From Candidatus Sumerlaeaceae bacterium (GTDB lineage Bacteria > Sumerlaeota > Sumerlaeia > Sumerlaeales > Sumerlaeaceae): a DNA stretch of 64,000 nt. Both the position numbers and the translations under genes were made by a program. Shown one piece after another: positions 25,463 through 34,394 of this stretch (positions are counted from its first letter, which is position 1; each line of letters starts with the position of its first letter). The stretch is from NCBI GenBank assembly GCA_026418615.1, contig JAOAAY010000013.1, positions 25,447-89,446 of the forward strand. The letters are read 5' to 3'. The notes beneath the pieces were generated by a model. That model searched no databases and had not been told where the DNA came from. It worked only from the letters and a program-made list of their open reading frames with translations.

Positions 25463-27142
25463 CTATCCCGCCAGCAGTGTTAGTGTCAACACCAGTATCT
25501 GAGCCGACACTACACGCAGGAGCATGGTCAGCGGGTAGACCGTGGCATACGAAACCGACGGTGCATCGGAGGTAGCCAGCGAGTTTGCGAACGCAAGCGC
25601 TGGCGGATCCGTCATGCTGCCTGCGAGCAGGCCACACAGCGACATGTAATTGAGTTTCATGAAAGCCCGCGCCACGAATCCCACAATTAAGATTGGCAGC
25701 AGCGTGATCAGGGCGGCACACCCCATCCAGTACAAACCGTCTCCATGCAGCAGCGTGTTAACAAAGTGCTCGCCCGATTTCAGCCCCACGCACGCGAGGA
25801 ACAGGACGATGCCAACCTCCCGAAGCACATGATTGGCGCTCACCGGCAGATACCAGACGAGCGAGCCAACATTAGAGACCCGGCTCAAAATGATGGCCAC
25901 CAGAAGCGGCCCTCCCGCAAGGCCAAGACGCACGGGTGCTGGTAGACCGGGAAAAGTGAAGGGAATGCTCCCGACCAAGATGCCCAAGGCGATTCCCACC
26001 ATGATCGGAATCACCTGGGGGTTGTTTAGCCGTTGCATAGAATTGCCCAGTGCGTCCGCCACACGGTCCAGGGACTTTTGCTCGCCCACGGCGACCACTC
26101 GGTCACCAAACTGAAGGCGGAAATCCTGATCTGGCGTGAATTCGATTTCTGCACGGATGACGCGGGTGATGGTGACATCGTAGGTTTCGAGAAAATCCAA
26201 GTCACAAATGCGCTTTCCCAGCGCTGCTGGTTTCGTCACCAAAATTCTGGAAGCCGAAATGCGGCTCGGCTGGGCCTTCACATCCACATCGCTGATGCGA
26301 CCAAGGATAAGCCTCAATTCCTCAAGTGCTTTCGGCGAGCCAACGGCGAGCACGATGTCGCCTGTCCGCAAGATCGTATCAGGTTGGGCCACCTCGACCG
26401 TGTTTCCCCGAAGGACCCGCGAGATGACGACCCCCGACTCGCCAAAGCCCGGGATCCGCGAGATCTCCAAGCCATCCATGTTCGGATTTAAGATCTCGAT
26501 ATTCATTGTGGCCGGCCGGGGTGTCGCACTGGCCTGTAGTTGCTGAAATTGTGCGGCCTCTTGCGCCGGCCGGATCCGAAAGATCCACCGGAGGATGAGC
26601 ATGGCGAGGATGATGCCCAAAATGCCGAATGGGTAGGCCACGGCATAACCTAAACCCGGCTGGGCCGTCGCCTCGGGGCTCATGTTGGGCAGGTCACGCA
26701 AGGCTTGTTGGGCTGCCGCCAAGGCCGGTGTGTTTGTCGTGGCACCCGAAAACAAACCGACGGCAACCGGTGCCGGAATGCCGCCGACCTTCCAAATCGC
26801 AATGGTCAGGACGACGCCAAGCGCCACAATCGAGCCGGCCATCAAATTGAGGGGCAAACCTTGGCGCCGCAACGAGGCCAGGAAACTGGGGCCAACCTGC
26901 AAACCGATCGTGTAAACGAAAAGGATGAGCCCAAACTCGCGCGCGAATTCAAGCACATGCTGGTCTATGGTTATTCTGAAATGCCCGAACAAAATCCCGG
27001 AAAAAAGCACTCCGCCAATTCCGAGGCTTACCCCGAAGACGCGGATGCCTCCCAAGGCGAGTCCGAGAGCGGCAACAACACTGAGAACAAGGACCGAATG
27101 GGCAGCAGAGGTCCCCTGTGCAAGGTCAACCAGCCATTCCAT
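25463..27142 (-). CDS. AspT/YidE-type transporter with two RCK (TrkA-C) domains
   Basis: A 559-residue inner-membrane protein of the aspartate-alanine exchanger superfamily (YidE, YbjL, AspT). Two membrane halves carry the duplicated motif (FAREFGLILFVYTIGLQVGP in the first, LREVIGIVLFLACVGLKSGE-like VGIVLFLACVGLKSGEHF in the second). Between them are two TrkA-C domains (GNTVEVAQPDTILRTGDIVL and FTPDQDFRLQFGDRVVAVGE). The C-terminus has LAGSMTDPPALAFANSLA and SVSYATVYPLTM. The substrate is unknown; family members exchange amino or dicarboxylic acids. The ATG at 27142 was chosen because longer frames run into the tRNA-Leu gene. It lies 148 bases upstream of the chaperone operon. Confidence 0.88.
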   Translation of the reverse strand: MEWLVDLAQGTSAAHSVLVLSVVAALGLALGGIRVFGVSLGIGGVLFSGILFGHFRITIDQHVLEFAREFGLILFVYTIGLQVGPSFLASLRRQGLPLNLMAGSIVALGVVLTIAIWKVGGIPAPVAVGLFSGATTNTPALAAAQQALRDLPNMSPEATAQPGLGYAVAYPFGILGIILAMLILRWIFRIRPAQEAAQFQQLQASATPRPATMNIEILNPNMDGLEISRIPGFGESGVVISRVLRGNTVEVAQPDTILRTGDIVLAVGSPKALEELRLILGRISDVDVKAQPSRISASRILVTKPAALGKRICDLDFLETYDVTITRVIRAEIEFTPDQDFRLQFGDRVVAVGEQKSLDRVADALGNSMQRLNNPQVIPIMVGIALGILVGSIPFTFPGLPAPVRLGLAGGPLLVAIILSRVSNVGSLVWYLPVSANHVLREVGIVLFLACVGLKSGEHFVNTLLHGDGLYWMGCAALITLLPILIVGFVARAFMKLNYMSLCGLLAGSMTDPPALAFANSLATSDAPSVSYATVYPLTMLLRVVSAQILVLTLTLLAG

Positions 27143-27180
27143 AAGTGATAAAAGGTCTCCAGATACAACCAGAGGAGTGG

Positions 27181-27266
27181 TGGTGCCGAAGGTGGGAGTC
27201 GAACCCACACGTGGTCGCCCACGGAGGATTTTGAGTCCTCTGCGTCTGCCATTCCGCCACTTCGGC
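27181..27266 (-). tRNA. tRNA-Leu (CAA)
   Basis: An 86-base class II tRNA. The acceptor stem GCCGAAG pairs with CTTCGGC. The anticodon loop is CTCAAAA, giving anticodon CAA for the UUG codon. It has the long variable arm typical of tRNA-Leu (GTGGGCGACCAC), a TTCGACT T-loop, and CCA encoded at the 3' end. Confidence 0.97.
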
Positions 27267-27329
27267 CCGGCGTTACAAGTGCTGCGCTTGAATAAACCAA
27301 AGCCTCAACTCTTTATTTCGCAGCGTCCC

Positions 27330-28124
27330 ATGACCCCGCATTGCCTTACAATCGCAGGCAGCGATCCCGGCGGCGGCGCCGGTATTCAAGGAGATCTGAA
27401 GACCTTCACCCGCCTTGAGGCCTATGGCATGGCGGTCGTCACCGCTCTCACGGCACAAAACACGCATGAGGTACGGGGAGTGCATGCCGTGCCGAGCGAT
27501 TTCGTTCGTTTACAGTTGCGGACCGTATTGGATGACATCCGCTGCGATGCGGCTAAAACTGGCATGTTGGCGAACGCGGCCATCATTCGGGCGATCGCCG
27601 AAGAACTTTCGACAGGTGAAAAAATTCCGTTGGTTGTGGATCCCGTCATGGTCTCGACGAGTGGCGCTCGCCTGCTCGAAGAGGATGCCGTGCAAGCCAT
27701 GCGCGAATGCCTGATGCCGCTCGCCACGATCGCCACTCCAAATATGCCTGAAGCGGGTGTTCTGAGTGGCATGGTCATTCGCGATGTCGAGGACGCAATT
27801 CAGGCGGCAAAAGCCATTCATGCCCTCGGTGCGCGAGTGGTCGTCGTCAAAGGTGGCGATGTCGAGTTTGAGCCGGGCACGGTTTGCGATGTCGTCTTCG
27901 ACGGAGAGCAAGTCACGGTTCTTCGGGCGCCCCGGATTTCGTCGGGCAACACCCACGGCAGCGGGTGTGCGCTTGCAGCGGCCCTTGCCGTAGGCCTCGC
28001 CCGTGGTTTGACGCCTTTTCAGGCAATTGACTTAGCGCGCCGTTTCGTCCGGTCGGCCATCGAAGCATCTGAGCGCGTTGGTCGCGGGCCGGGCCCTGTC
28101 AATCACTTGCGTGCGGAAGCCTGA
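27330..28124 (+). CDS. thiD: Hydroxymethylpyrimidine/phosphomethylpyrimidine kinase
   Basis: Phosphorylates the pyrimidine precursor of thiamine (HMP to HMP-P to HMP-PP), 264 residues. Ribokinase-fold motifs are visible: TIAGSDPGGGAGIQGDLKTF at the N-terminus, VTALTAQNTHEV, AAKTGMLAN, VVDPVMVSTSGARLL, TPNMPEAGVLSG, VVVKGGD, and the anion-hole segment NTHGSGCALAAALA. I chose the ATG at 27330; the long open frame upstream runs through the tRNA-Leu and transporter region on the other strand. It stands alone, with no other thi gene next to it, and the 63 bases after the tRNA leave no room for a TPP riboswitch. Confidence 0.94.
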   Translation: MTPHCLTIAGSDPGGGAGIQGDLKTFTRLEAYGMAVVTALTAQNTHEVRGVHAVPSDFVRLQLRTVLDDIRCDAAKTGMLANAAIIRAIAEELSTGEKIPLVVDPVMVSTSGARLLEEDAVQAMRECLMPLATIATPNMPEAGVLSGMVIRDVEDAIQAAKAIHALGARVVVVKGGDVEFEPGTVCDVVFDGEQVTVLRAPRISSGNTHGSGCALAAALAVGLARGLTPFQAIDLARRFVRSAIEASERVGRGPGPVNHLRAEA

Positions 28125-28164
28125 AGGCGCACTCAACTTGTTGCAGTATCGAGTGCTCGACACT

Positions 28165-28917
28165 TTACTTCTTTTCAATAACCTGCTGCATCATCAGATA
28201 AGTTGAAGGCCCGCCGTCCAAGTCGTGCATTCGCATGGTGATACGCAAGGGCCCTGCAAATAGCCGAGGATCAGCCACCTGGGCCATGGGGATGGCCACT
28301 TCAAAGCCCACGCGGGCCGGTTCCTCCTTGTCCGTCGTCTCTTCCGGAGCCGTTGCATCAAATAATTCGATAGAGGCTGTTGGCATTGGGCCGGTTTTGG
28401 CCCCGATTGGGTTCTGAAGAAGATCCACAGTAGGATTCACAGCGCGGGAACTGAAATTGAGCGCGAGACGCACCTTGTTGGTCGAAGAGGTGGGGTCGTC
28501 GAACGAGAATTCCAGCCCATCGGCTCCATAGGTCATACGCCACCAGTCAGGCATGGACGGCCGGGTCATGGTCTGTTGGAACGGCAGATCATCAACGAAT
28601 TCCCCGCGAATGACGATGGATTCAGCCGAGAATCCCACCTCGCAGCGTGCGGAGGCATCTTGAGGGCCTCGCCAATTGTGGCTGTTCTGCACGACTTGAG
28701 ACATTTGATCCAGCCGCAACGGATACATCGCAGAGACCTGCGCCTCAGCGTCCGCGTAGTTGATGCGCGATGCTCGAACCGTCGAAGTCGAGGGCGTGTC
28801 CGCCGGAGTCTCGCGGGGACCGCCGCTTGGTGTGGCTTCATCGGCGCGGGGGGAAAGGCCCAGCGCGCAGGCACAGAGCACCAGCATGGCCACCGTGCGG
28901 AGTGCCGATATCCTCAT
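28165..28917 (-). CDS. Secreted protein of unknown function with a possible CBM9/DOMON-like fold
   Basis: A 250-residue protein with a signal peptide (TVAMLVLCACALGLSPRA). The mature part shows a pattern typical of CBM9/DOMON beta-sandwiches: WRGPQDASARCEVGFSAESI, IRGEFVDD, GLEFSFDDP, then late VGFEVAIPMAQV and LRITMRMHDLDGG. That suggests binding of a sugar or a cofactor outside the cytoplasm, but this rests on pattern only. It follows another secreted unknown by 9 bases on the same strand, so the two probably form one operon. Distance from thiD, which is convergent, is 40 bases. Confidence 0.65.
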   Translation of the reverse strand: MRISALRTVAMLVLCACALGLSPRADEATPSGGPRETPADTPSTSTVRASRINYADAEAQVSAMYPLRLDQMSQVVQNSHNWRGPQDASARCEVGFSAESIVIRGEFVDDLPFQQTMTRPSMPDWWRMTYGADGLEFSFDDPTSSTNKVRLALNFSSRAVNPTVDLLQNPIGAKTGPMPTASIELFDATAPEETTDKEEPARVGFEVAIPMAQVADPRLFAGPLRITMRMHDLDGGPSTYLMMQQVIEKK

Positions 28918-28926
28918 GGAATCCCG

Positions 28927-29316
28927 CTATCTGCGAGAACGGCGCCCGCGCGGGGCGGGATCAGAGTCAACGGGATCTGGGACAATATTCGCACCGGGGA
29001 TCCTCTCGACTGTACTGAGGAGGCCCCGAGCCGAGCGACGGATCGTCTCCGAAACCTTCGGCGGTTTTTCCATGTCCTTCTGCGTGATAGCCTTGTCGAA
29101 GCCGCTCACGCCTTTGGGGTTTCGGTGAATGCGAATGAGAACGAAGCGGTCGGGCAACGACAAGAGACGGCGAATGAGAGACTGGTTGATCCTTTCGACG
29201 CGCGTTCCCTCGTCAGTCTGAATGACCCTGTAGGTGCGCGGCGCCGAATGGGCAGCAAGTGACAGAGCGACAACCGCCCCAGTCATGCATCCGATAATGG
29301 CTTTCCGGCGTACCAT
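28927..29316 (-). CDS. Short secreted hypothetical protein
   Basis: About 129 residues with a probable signal peptide (basic MVRRK, then AIIGCMTGAVVALSLAAHSA). The rest is basic, with a C-terminus of PRGRRSRR, and has no motif I recognise. An alternative TTG start at 29334 would add six residues. It precedes the CBM9-like gene by 9 bases and is divergent from the HD phosphohydrolase across fewer than 110 bases. The compact operon suggests that both products work together in the envelope. Confidence 0.6.
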   Translation of the reverse strand: MVRRKAIIGCMTGAVVALSLAAHSAPRTYRVIQTDEGTRVERINQSLIRRLLSLPDRFVLIRIHRNPKGVSGFDKAITQKDMEKPPKVSETIRRSARGLLSTVERIPGANIVPDPVDSDPAPRGRRSRR

Positions 29317-29423
29317 GCTGCGGAGTTTCGCCAATCGCGCGAGTCCGAATCAACCGATTTCTGCGGTGTTTCCCCAAGGCTTTGGCATTGCCCTTTCGGC
29401 TCGTGCGTGTTCAGTCCGCAGCC

Positions 29424-30725
29424 GTGATCCGGGAAAAACTGTATCGCGATCCGGTTCATGACCTGATTGCGTTAGATAAAGAGTCGCGCGAGGACGCGAC
29501 GCTGATGGCGTTGATTGACACGCCCGAGATGCAGCGTTTGCGCCGCATCCGCCAACTGGGCCTCGCGTTCATGGCATTTCAGGGAGCCGAGCATTCGCGT
29601 TTCGCCCATGCCCTCGGCGTTCTCCACATTGCCACACGCATTTTGACCCAGTTGGGCAAGCACCAACGAATTTCATCGCGCGTCGCTTTCGCGACCCGCT
29701 GCGCTGCCGTTTTGCACGACATCGGCCACGGGCCTTATTCGCATGTTTTTGAGACCTTCCTCGGCATTCACCACGAATCGTGGACTCAGCGAATCATCTG
29801 CTCGCCAAGAACCGGGGTTAACCGGGTACTGCGGACTTACCACCCCGCTCTGCCCAGAGAGGTTGCTGCGATTCTTGCCGGTCAGTGTCGCCCGCTGTTT
29901 TTGTCGCAGATTATTGCGTCACAGTTGGACGCGGACCGGCTCGACTATCTCCTGCGCGATAGCATCCAAACAGGAGTCAAGTATGGTATTTACGACCTGG
30001 ACCGCCTGATTTACCTGCTTCGGGTGGATCCGGCCGGCGAGAATATCGTGGTGGCCTCGGGCGGAGTTTTGCCGGTGGAGAAGTATTTGCAGGCCCGCTA
30101 CCACATGTACGAACAGGTCTATTTTCACAAGACGGTGCGTGCGGCGGAAATGATGTTCCGCTTGTTGTTGAAGCGGTTCGCCGATTTAACCCGCCGGCGC
30201 GTCGCCACTGCTGGCGCCCCGGACGATCCGCTCGTACGACTGATCCGCGATCCGGCCGGGGTCTCACTCACGGATTATTTGGACACGGACGACAGCACCA
30301 TTCAGCATGCCCTCACACGCTGGCGCCGGGGTGACGATCCGGTGCTGGCCGACCTTTCCGGCCGTTTGCTCGATCGCCAACTGTTCAAGACCTTGGATGT
30401 GTCCCGCGTGAAAGGAGTCACGACGCGGCTCAGGCAGGCGCGGGAGATCATTGCTGGTGCTGGTTTGGATCCGCAATACTACATAGCGTTGGACACCAGT
30501 TCCAGCGTACCGTACCGGCCGTACGACCCCAAACAGCCAGAGATTCGCAATCACATCCTTGTGGAAACTCCCGGGCAGCGGAAACCGTACCGCGACATTC
30601 ACGATTTGTCTCCCGTCGTGCAAGGACTGGCCCGTGCGACAGCCGGGCGCCGTCGCGTCGTTTTTCCCGAGAGTCACGGCGGACTCGATCTTCGGGCGGC
30701 AATCGAGCGAGTGTTTTTGGCGTAA
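29424..30725 (+). CDS. HD-domain phosphohydrolase (dNTPase-like)
   Basis: Metal-dependent phosphohydrolase of about 433 residues. The HD motif is complete: HSRFAHALGVLHIA gives the first His, VLHDIGHGPYSHVFE the HD pair, and QLDADRLDYLLRDSI the distal Asp, with EKLYRDPVHDLIALD at the N-terminus. This set matches the SAMHD1/YwfO-type family that hydrolyses dNTPs or related nucleotides. The start is unsure: GTG at 29424 gives the usual family N-terminus, while TTG at 29382 has an AAGG about 8 bases upstream and would add 14 residues. It stands alone between divergent secreted unknowns and the Hsp20 genes. Confidence 0.85.
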   Translation: MIREKLYRDPVHDLIALDKESREDATLMALIDTPEMQRLRRIRQLGLAFMAFQGAEHSRFAHALGVLHIATRILTQLGKHQRISSRVAFATRCAAVLHDIGHGPYSHVFETFLGIHHESWTQRIICSPRTGVNRVLRTYHPALPREVAAILAGQCRPLFLSQIIASQLDADRLDYLLRDSIQTGVKYGIYDLDRLIYLLRVDPAGENIVVASGGVLPVEKYLQARYHMYEQVYFHKTVRAAEMMFRLLLKRFADLTRRRVATAGAPDDPLVRLIRDPAGVSLTDYLDTDDSTIQHALTRWRRGDDPVLADLSGRLLDRQLFKTLDVSRVKGVTTRLRQAREIIAGAGLDPQYYIALDTSSSVPYRPYDPKQPEIRNHILVETPGQRKPYRDIHDLSPVVQGLARATAGRRRVVFPESHGGLDLRAAIERVFLA

Positions 30726-30970
30726 ACCGAGTCTTCCAGACACTCGTTTCACATGGGTTGCGTCACTTGGATCCACAAAAACAGTGTTTTTTTGCCCATC
30801 TGCGTCGGCACGACACAATGGGCGATCCAGAATACCCGTTTTGAAGGGCGGCAAGGTCTGTAAGCCAAAGACTCTCAAACATCTATCATTTCGTCCTGGC
30901 TGGGCATACGGTATGCAAGGCAGAGGGCAGAAAAATCAAAGGCCCCTCAAGGCCGGAAGGAGGCGTGAAC

Positions 30971-31426
30971 ATGACAACGAGATCACTTACCCGTCGGTGG
31001 GACCCGTGGAGCGACTTGTGGGCGCTGCAGGACGAGGTCAACCGCCTTTTCGAGACGCTTCCTGCTCGCGGCATCCGCCAGGGACTGCTTGGCACGAGTT
31101 ACCTTCCACCCGTGGATGTTCTGAAGGATAAGGATGCCATCACGGTGAAGGTGGACCTGCCGGGCATGAAGAAAGAGGATCTCGAGATTACGGTCCTCAA
31201 TGACAACCTGTGCGTGCGCGGCACGAAGAAACTCGACACCGAGGTGGATGAACGCAACATTCACACTCGGGAGCGGTTCTTCGGCTCCTTCGAGCGGGTC
31301 ATCGGATTGCCGGACCCGATAGATCCGGAGCGCATTACTGCGCGATTTGTGGATGGTGTGCTGACGGTGGTCTGCCCGCTGCGTGAGAGCGCGAAGCCGC
31401 GGCAGATTGCCGTGGAAGTGAAGTAA
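30971..31426 (+). CDS. Small heat-shock protein, Hsp20/alpha-crystallin family (first)
   Basis: ATP-independent holdase of 151 residues that keeps unfolding proteins soluble. It starts MTTRSLTRRWDPWSDLWALQ, typical of class A bacterial Hsp20, followed by the alpha-crystallin domain (YLPPVDVLKDKDAITVKVDL, PGMKKEDLEITVLNDNLCV) and a late RFVDGVLTVVCPLRE strand. The ATG at 30971 has AAGGAGG 7 bases upstream, a very strong ribosome-binding site. The 245 bases before it must contain the promoter, but no clear CIRCE or sigma-32 element was seen. A second Hsp20 gene follows after 44 bases. Confidence 0.94.
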   Translation: MTTRSLTRRWDPWSDLWALQDEVNRLFETLPARGIRQGLLGTSYLPPVDVLKDKDAITVKVDLPGMKKEDLEITVLNDNLCVRGTKKLDTEVDERNIHTRERFFGSFERVIGLPDPIDPERITARFVDGVLTVVCPLRESAKPRQIAVEVK

Positions 31427-31470
31427 CGCCGCATCTGGTCACCAGCAACCTTAGGAAAGGAGAGGCTGCC

Positions 31471-31863
31471 ATGAGCAATGTCCAAAAGCGTGAAGACACG
31501 GCGCCGGCCGCGGCCGATGCTTATCAGGCCCAACCTGAGCGCTGGCTGAGCCCCCGGGCACTCATATATGCCAACAATGATGAGGTCGTGCTGGAACTCG
31601 AGATGCCCGGCGTGCAACGCGATAAGATTGAGGTCACGGTCGAGCGCGATGAATTGACAGTCACCGGATGGCGTCAGGCCGAGAATTACGAGAATGTGCA
31701 AGTGCTCCATCAGGAGCGCGCGCCGTTCCACTACAAGCGGGCCTTCGTGCTCAGTGAGAGTGTGCGCGCAGACAAAATCTCGGCCAATTACGACAACGGA
31801 GTGCTTCGGCTCACCATTCCTAAGGCGGAGGACTCCAAACCGCGTCGGATCGCCATTCAGTGA
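31471..31863 (+). CDS. Small heat-shock protein, Hsp20/alpha-crystallin family (second)
   Basis: A 130-residue holdase. A short alanine-rich N-terminus precedes an alpha-crystallin domain (ALIYANNDEVVLELEMPGVQ, RDKIEVTVERDELTVTGWRQ, VRADKISANYDNGVLRLTIP) and it ends in KPRRIAIQ. GGAAAGGAGAGG lies close upstream of the ATG. It differs enough from the first copy, in length and in its N-terminal arm, that the two likely form mixed or distinct oligomers. A strong terminator follows 32 bases after the stop. Confidence 0.93.
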   Translation: MSNVQKREDTAPAAADAYQAQPERWLSPRALIYANNDEVVLELEMPGVQRDKIEVTVERDELTVTGWRQAENYENVQVLHQERAPFHYKRAFVLSESVRADKISANYDNGVLRLTIPKAEDSKPRRIAIQ

Positions 31864-31895
31864 GTCATCCGAATCTTTTCTCTGCCACATGATTG

Positions 31896-31925
31896 GGGCC
31901 GGGCTGCGTGCCCGGCCCAGTTTTT
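31896..31925 (+). terminator. Strong rho-independent terminator after the Hsp20 pair
   Basis: A perfect 9-base-pair stem GGGCCGGGC/GCCCGGCCC (31896-31904 with 31910-31918), a 5-base loop, then AGTTTTT. It is directly followed by the 3' end of the convergent GNAT gene, which it slightly overlaps, so it may work mainly for the plus strand. Confidence 0.9.
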
Positions 31926-32403
31926 ATGTGTACTCGCGGAATCCGAAGCACTTGTACAAGTGCAAGGCCGCTGGCCGCTGAGCCGAGGTTGTCAGATACG
32001 CACGGCTGTGCCCCAGTGCGCGCAGTCGGCGAAGTGCGGCAGCAAGCAACGGCTTTGATAATCCCCTACCTTGATACTCGGGGATCACGGCGACCCAGTG
32101 GATTCTGCCCCACGATTTCCATTGGTCTTCTTCGCCGTACCAAGCCGCAATCGTCCCGACCGGCTGCCCGTTGAAGTCATCGACGAGATAAAGAATCCTC
32201 TGTGACCACGCTGTGGGATCGCGGCCAAACTGGTCTGGAAAAAGTTGCGACGTGATGACATTGATCTGATCGGACAACTGTTGAATTTGGACCCACTGCA
32301 TGTCGTCGCCCGGCCCGTGGAATCGCAGGGAAAATCCGCCGGCGAGATTCACGGGCGGCAAGTCGTCGAGATTGTGGCGAACCATGATGATTTCAGAGTT
32401 CAT
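31924..32403 (-). CDS. GNAT-family N-acetyltransferase
   Basis: A 159-residue acetyl-CoA-dependent transferase. The acetyl-CoA-binding motif A is clear (WVAVIPEYQGRGLSKPLLAA), followed by the C-terminal ALHLYKCFGFREY strand. The acceptor cannot be inferred. The ATG at 32403 has AAGGG a few bases upstream; a GTG at 32415 would add four residues without a better site. It lies just downstream of tRNA-Gly on the same strand and could be read through from it. Confidence 0.85.
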   Translation of the reverse strand: MNSEIIMVRHNLDDLPPVNLAGGFSLRFHGPGDDMQWVQIQQLSDQINVITSQLFPDQFGRDPTAWSQRILYLVDDFNGQPVGTIAAWYGEEDQWKSWGRIHWVAVIPEYQGRGLSKPLLAAALRRLRALGHSRAYLTTSAQRPAALHLYKCFGFREYT

Positions 32404-32435
32404 GGTGCCCTTCACTCATCGAAAAAAGCGCAGGT

Positions 32436-32511
32436 TGGAGCGGGAGACGGGGCTCGAACCCGCGACCACAAGCTTGGAAGGCTAGTGCTCTACCAACTGA
32501 GCTACTCCCGC
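32436..32511 (-). tRNA. tRNA-Gly (TCC)
   Basis: A 76-base tRNA. Acceptor GCGGGAG pairs with CTCCCGC, the D-arm has AGCTCAGTTGGTAGAGC, the anticodon loop is CTTCCAA giving TCC (reads GGA/GGG), the T-loop is TTCGAGC, and CCA is encoded. It lies between recN and the GNAT gene. Confidence 0.97.
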
Positions 32512-32585
32512 AATGAATCCAAACAACCGATACAGAAAGGGCGATGCGGCGATTCAGGAACCCTAAGGTGAAACCCTGCGCCTTA

Positions 32586-34301
32586 TCATCCATTTCGCGC
32601 CAGCAGTCGCTCGGCAAGTCGCAACGCATCCGGGTTTGCCGCCTTCCCAGTAATCATTTCGGCGATCGCTGCCGCGCGATCCTCACCGCTCAGCGTTTCG
32701 AGATGAACACGCGTTCGCCCGCCAGTGACAGATTTTGAAACCCGGAGATGCTGGTCTCCGCAAGCCGCAATCTGCGGCAGATGCGTGATGCAAATGACCT
32801 GATGCGACGCGGCAAGGCGCTTCAATTTTTCCCCGACACGGGTGGCTGCTTCGCCGCTAATGCCGATGTCAATTTCGTCAAAGATTAGCGTGGGGATAGA
32901 ATCACGCCCGGCAAGAACTGATTTCACGGCCAACATGATTCGAGCAATCTCGCCTCCCGAGGCTACCCGGCGCAAAGGGCGAGATTCCTCGCCGGGATTC
33001 AAAGCCACGAGAAATTCGACGGTATCGGCCCCGTCCGCGGCGATAGCCTCGGCTTTGGCAATCACATCGGCCTGATCATCATCTGGCGCCGCCGGCAGCA
33101 GCGCAACCTGAAACGAGGCCTTGGGCAACTCCAGCGGGCGCATCTCGCTCTCGATCCGTTGCTGAAAAGCCTTCGCCGCCCGGAGGCGTACGGTGCGAAG
33201 CGCGGCCGCGGCGCTTAACAAGGCTTCCGCGGCGGCTTGGGCAGTGGCTGTGGCGGTGGCTAACGCTTCATCGCGATGAACACACTGGTCGAGTTCGGCA
33301 GCCAGTCTTTCTCGCGTTGCCAACATCTCCGCAATGGTGCCACCATATTTCTTTTTGAGACCTCGGATCAGTTCGAGGCGCTCCTCTACAAGCGAAAGCC
33401 GGGCAGGATCAGTGTTAACTCCAGCCATGTACTCCCGGATCCGGGCGGCAAGGTCTTCGACGCCAAATCGGAGTTCCTCAGCCTGTTTGGCGAGCGCTTG
33501 CTGACTGTTGTCCAGCGCGGCCACCTCAGCCAGCCCCTTGGCTGCTGCGCCGAGCAGGGCCGCAGCCGGCGATTCGGTTTGCTCCCCTTCGTAGAGCATG
33601 TCGGCTGCGCTCGCACAGGCTGCCAGGAGGCGTTCGGCATTCACCAAGCGACGCCGCTCGTTTTCAAGCGCTTCGTCCTCCCCCGGGCTGAGCCTAGCCC
33701 GATCGAGTTCCTCCACCTGAAACATTAAAAAGGCCTTGCGCCGCTCCATGTCGGCCTCGTCAGCCTGAAGGGCCCGCATCTTGGCCAAAGCCGCGCGAAA
33801 CTCGGCATGAGCGCTGGCGCACGCAGAGAGTTCGGTCGCGTGTCCGCCGAAATCATCCAGCAGACGCAACTGTACCCCCGGCACAAAAAGCGTTGTATGC
33901 TCGTTTTGGGCGTGGATGGCCACGAGTTGCTCGCCCAGTTCCCGCATCTGGGCAACAGTCACCGAGCGGCCGTTGATGAAGCCGCGCGAAACGCCGCTCG
34001 CGGAGGCTTCGCGCCGAAAAAGAATTCTTTCGGGTTCATCTTCATCCGTCAGCCCGGCTTCGTCCAACCAGTGGCGCACGGCTGCGGCGGTTTCGCGGAA
34101 CTCAGCCTCAACGAGCGCCCGCGCAGCCCCCGAGCGCACGACCTCCGAAGAGGCGCGCTCGCCGAGAGCCAGTTTGAGTGCGCCAAGGAGAATGGACTTT
34201 CCGGCACCCGTTTCACCGGTGATTGTTGTCAGGCCGCCAGAAAAAGAGGTCTCAAGGTCGGCAATGATGGCGTAATCCTGTATGCGCAGCCTTTCCAGCA
34301 T
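32586..34301 (-). CDS. recN: DNA repair protein RecN
   Basis: SMC-like ATPase for double-strand-break repair, 571 residues. It starts MLERLRIQDYAIIADLETSF, with Walker A ITGETGAGKSILLGALKLAL, a central alanine-, glutamate- and leucine-rich coiled coil (about residues 150-370), the ABC signature region PLRRVASGGEIARIMLAVKS and Walker B IPTLIFDEIDIGISGEAA, ending with VICITHLPQIAACGDQH. The length is the normal family size. It is divergent from a lipoprotein gene and is preceded downstream by tRNA-Gly. Confidence 0.95.
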   Translation of the reverse strand: MLERLRIQDYAIIADLETSFSGGLTTITGETGAGKSILLGALKLALGERASSEVVRSGAARALVEAEFRETAAAVRHWLDEAGLTDEDEPERILFRREASASGVSRGFINGRSVTVAQMRELGEQLVAIHAQNEHTTLFVPGVQLRLLDDFGGHATELSACASAHAEFRAALAKMRALQADEADMERRKAFLMFQVEELDRARLSPGEDEALENERRRLVNAERLLAACASAADMLYEGEQTESPAAALLGAAAKGLAEVAALDNSQQALAKQAEELRFGVEDLAARIREYMAGVNTDPARLSLVEERLELIRGLKKKYGGTIAEMLATRERLAAELDQCVHRDEALATATATAQAAAEALLSAAAALRTVRLRAAKAFQQRIESEMRPLELPKASFQVALLPAAPDDDQADVIAKAEAIAADGADTVEFLVALNPGEESRPLRRVASGGEIARIMLAVKSVLAGRDSIPTLIFDEIDIGISGEAATRVGEKLKRLAASHQVICITHLPQIAACGDQHLRVSKSVTGGRTRVHLETLSGEDRAAAIAEMITGKAANPDALRLAERLLARNG

Positions 34302-34394
34302 GCAAAGCGGGCCTGTGGTGGAAATTGATTGCGTTTACAGGCCGCATGCCGGCCCGATTTACAAGTGCAAACCCCGGTCGAGGTCCCGTTGACG

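Noticed and set aside
26925..27329. Long N-terminal extension of thiD
   Set aside because: It crosses the tRNA-Leu gene and the start of the transporter on the other strand; the family N-terminus begins at 27330.
27267..27329. TPP riboswitch before thiD
   Set aside because: The gap after the tRNA is only 63 bases and holds no thi-box motif.
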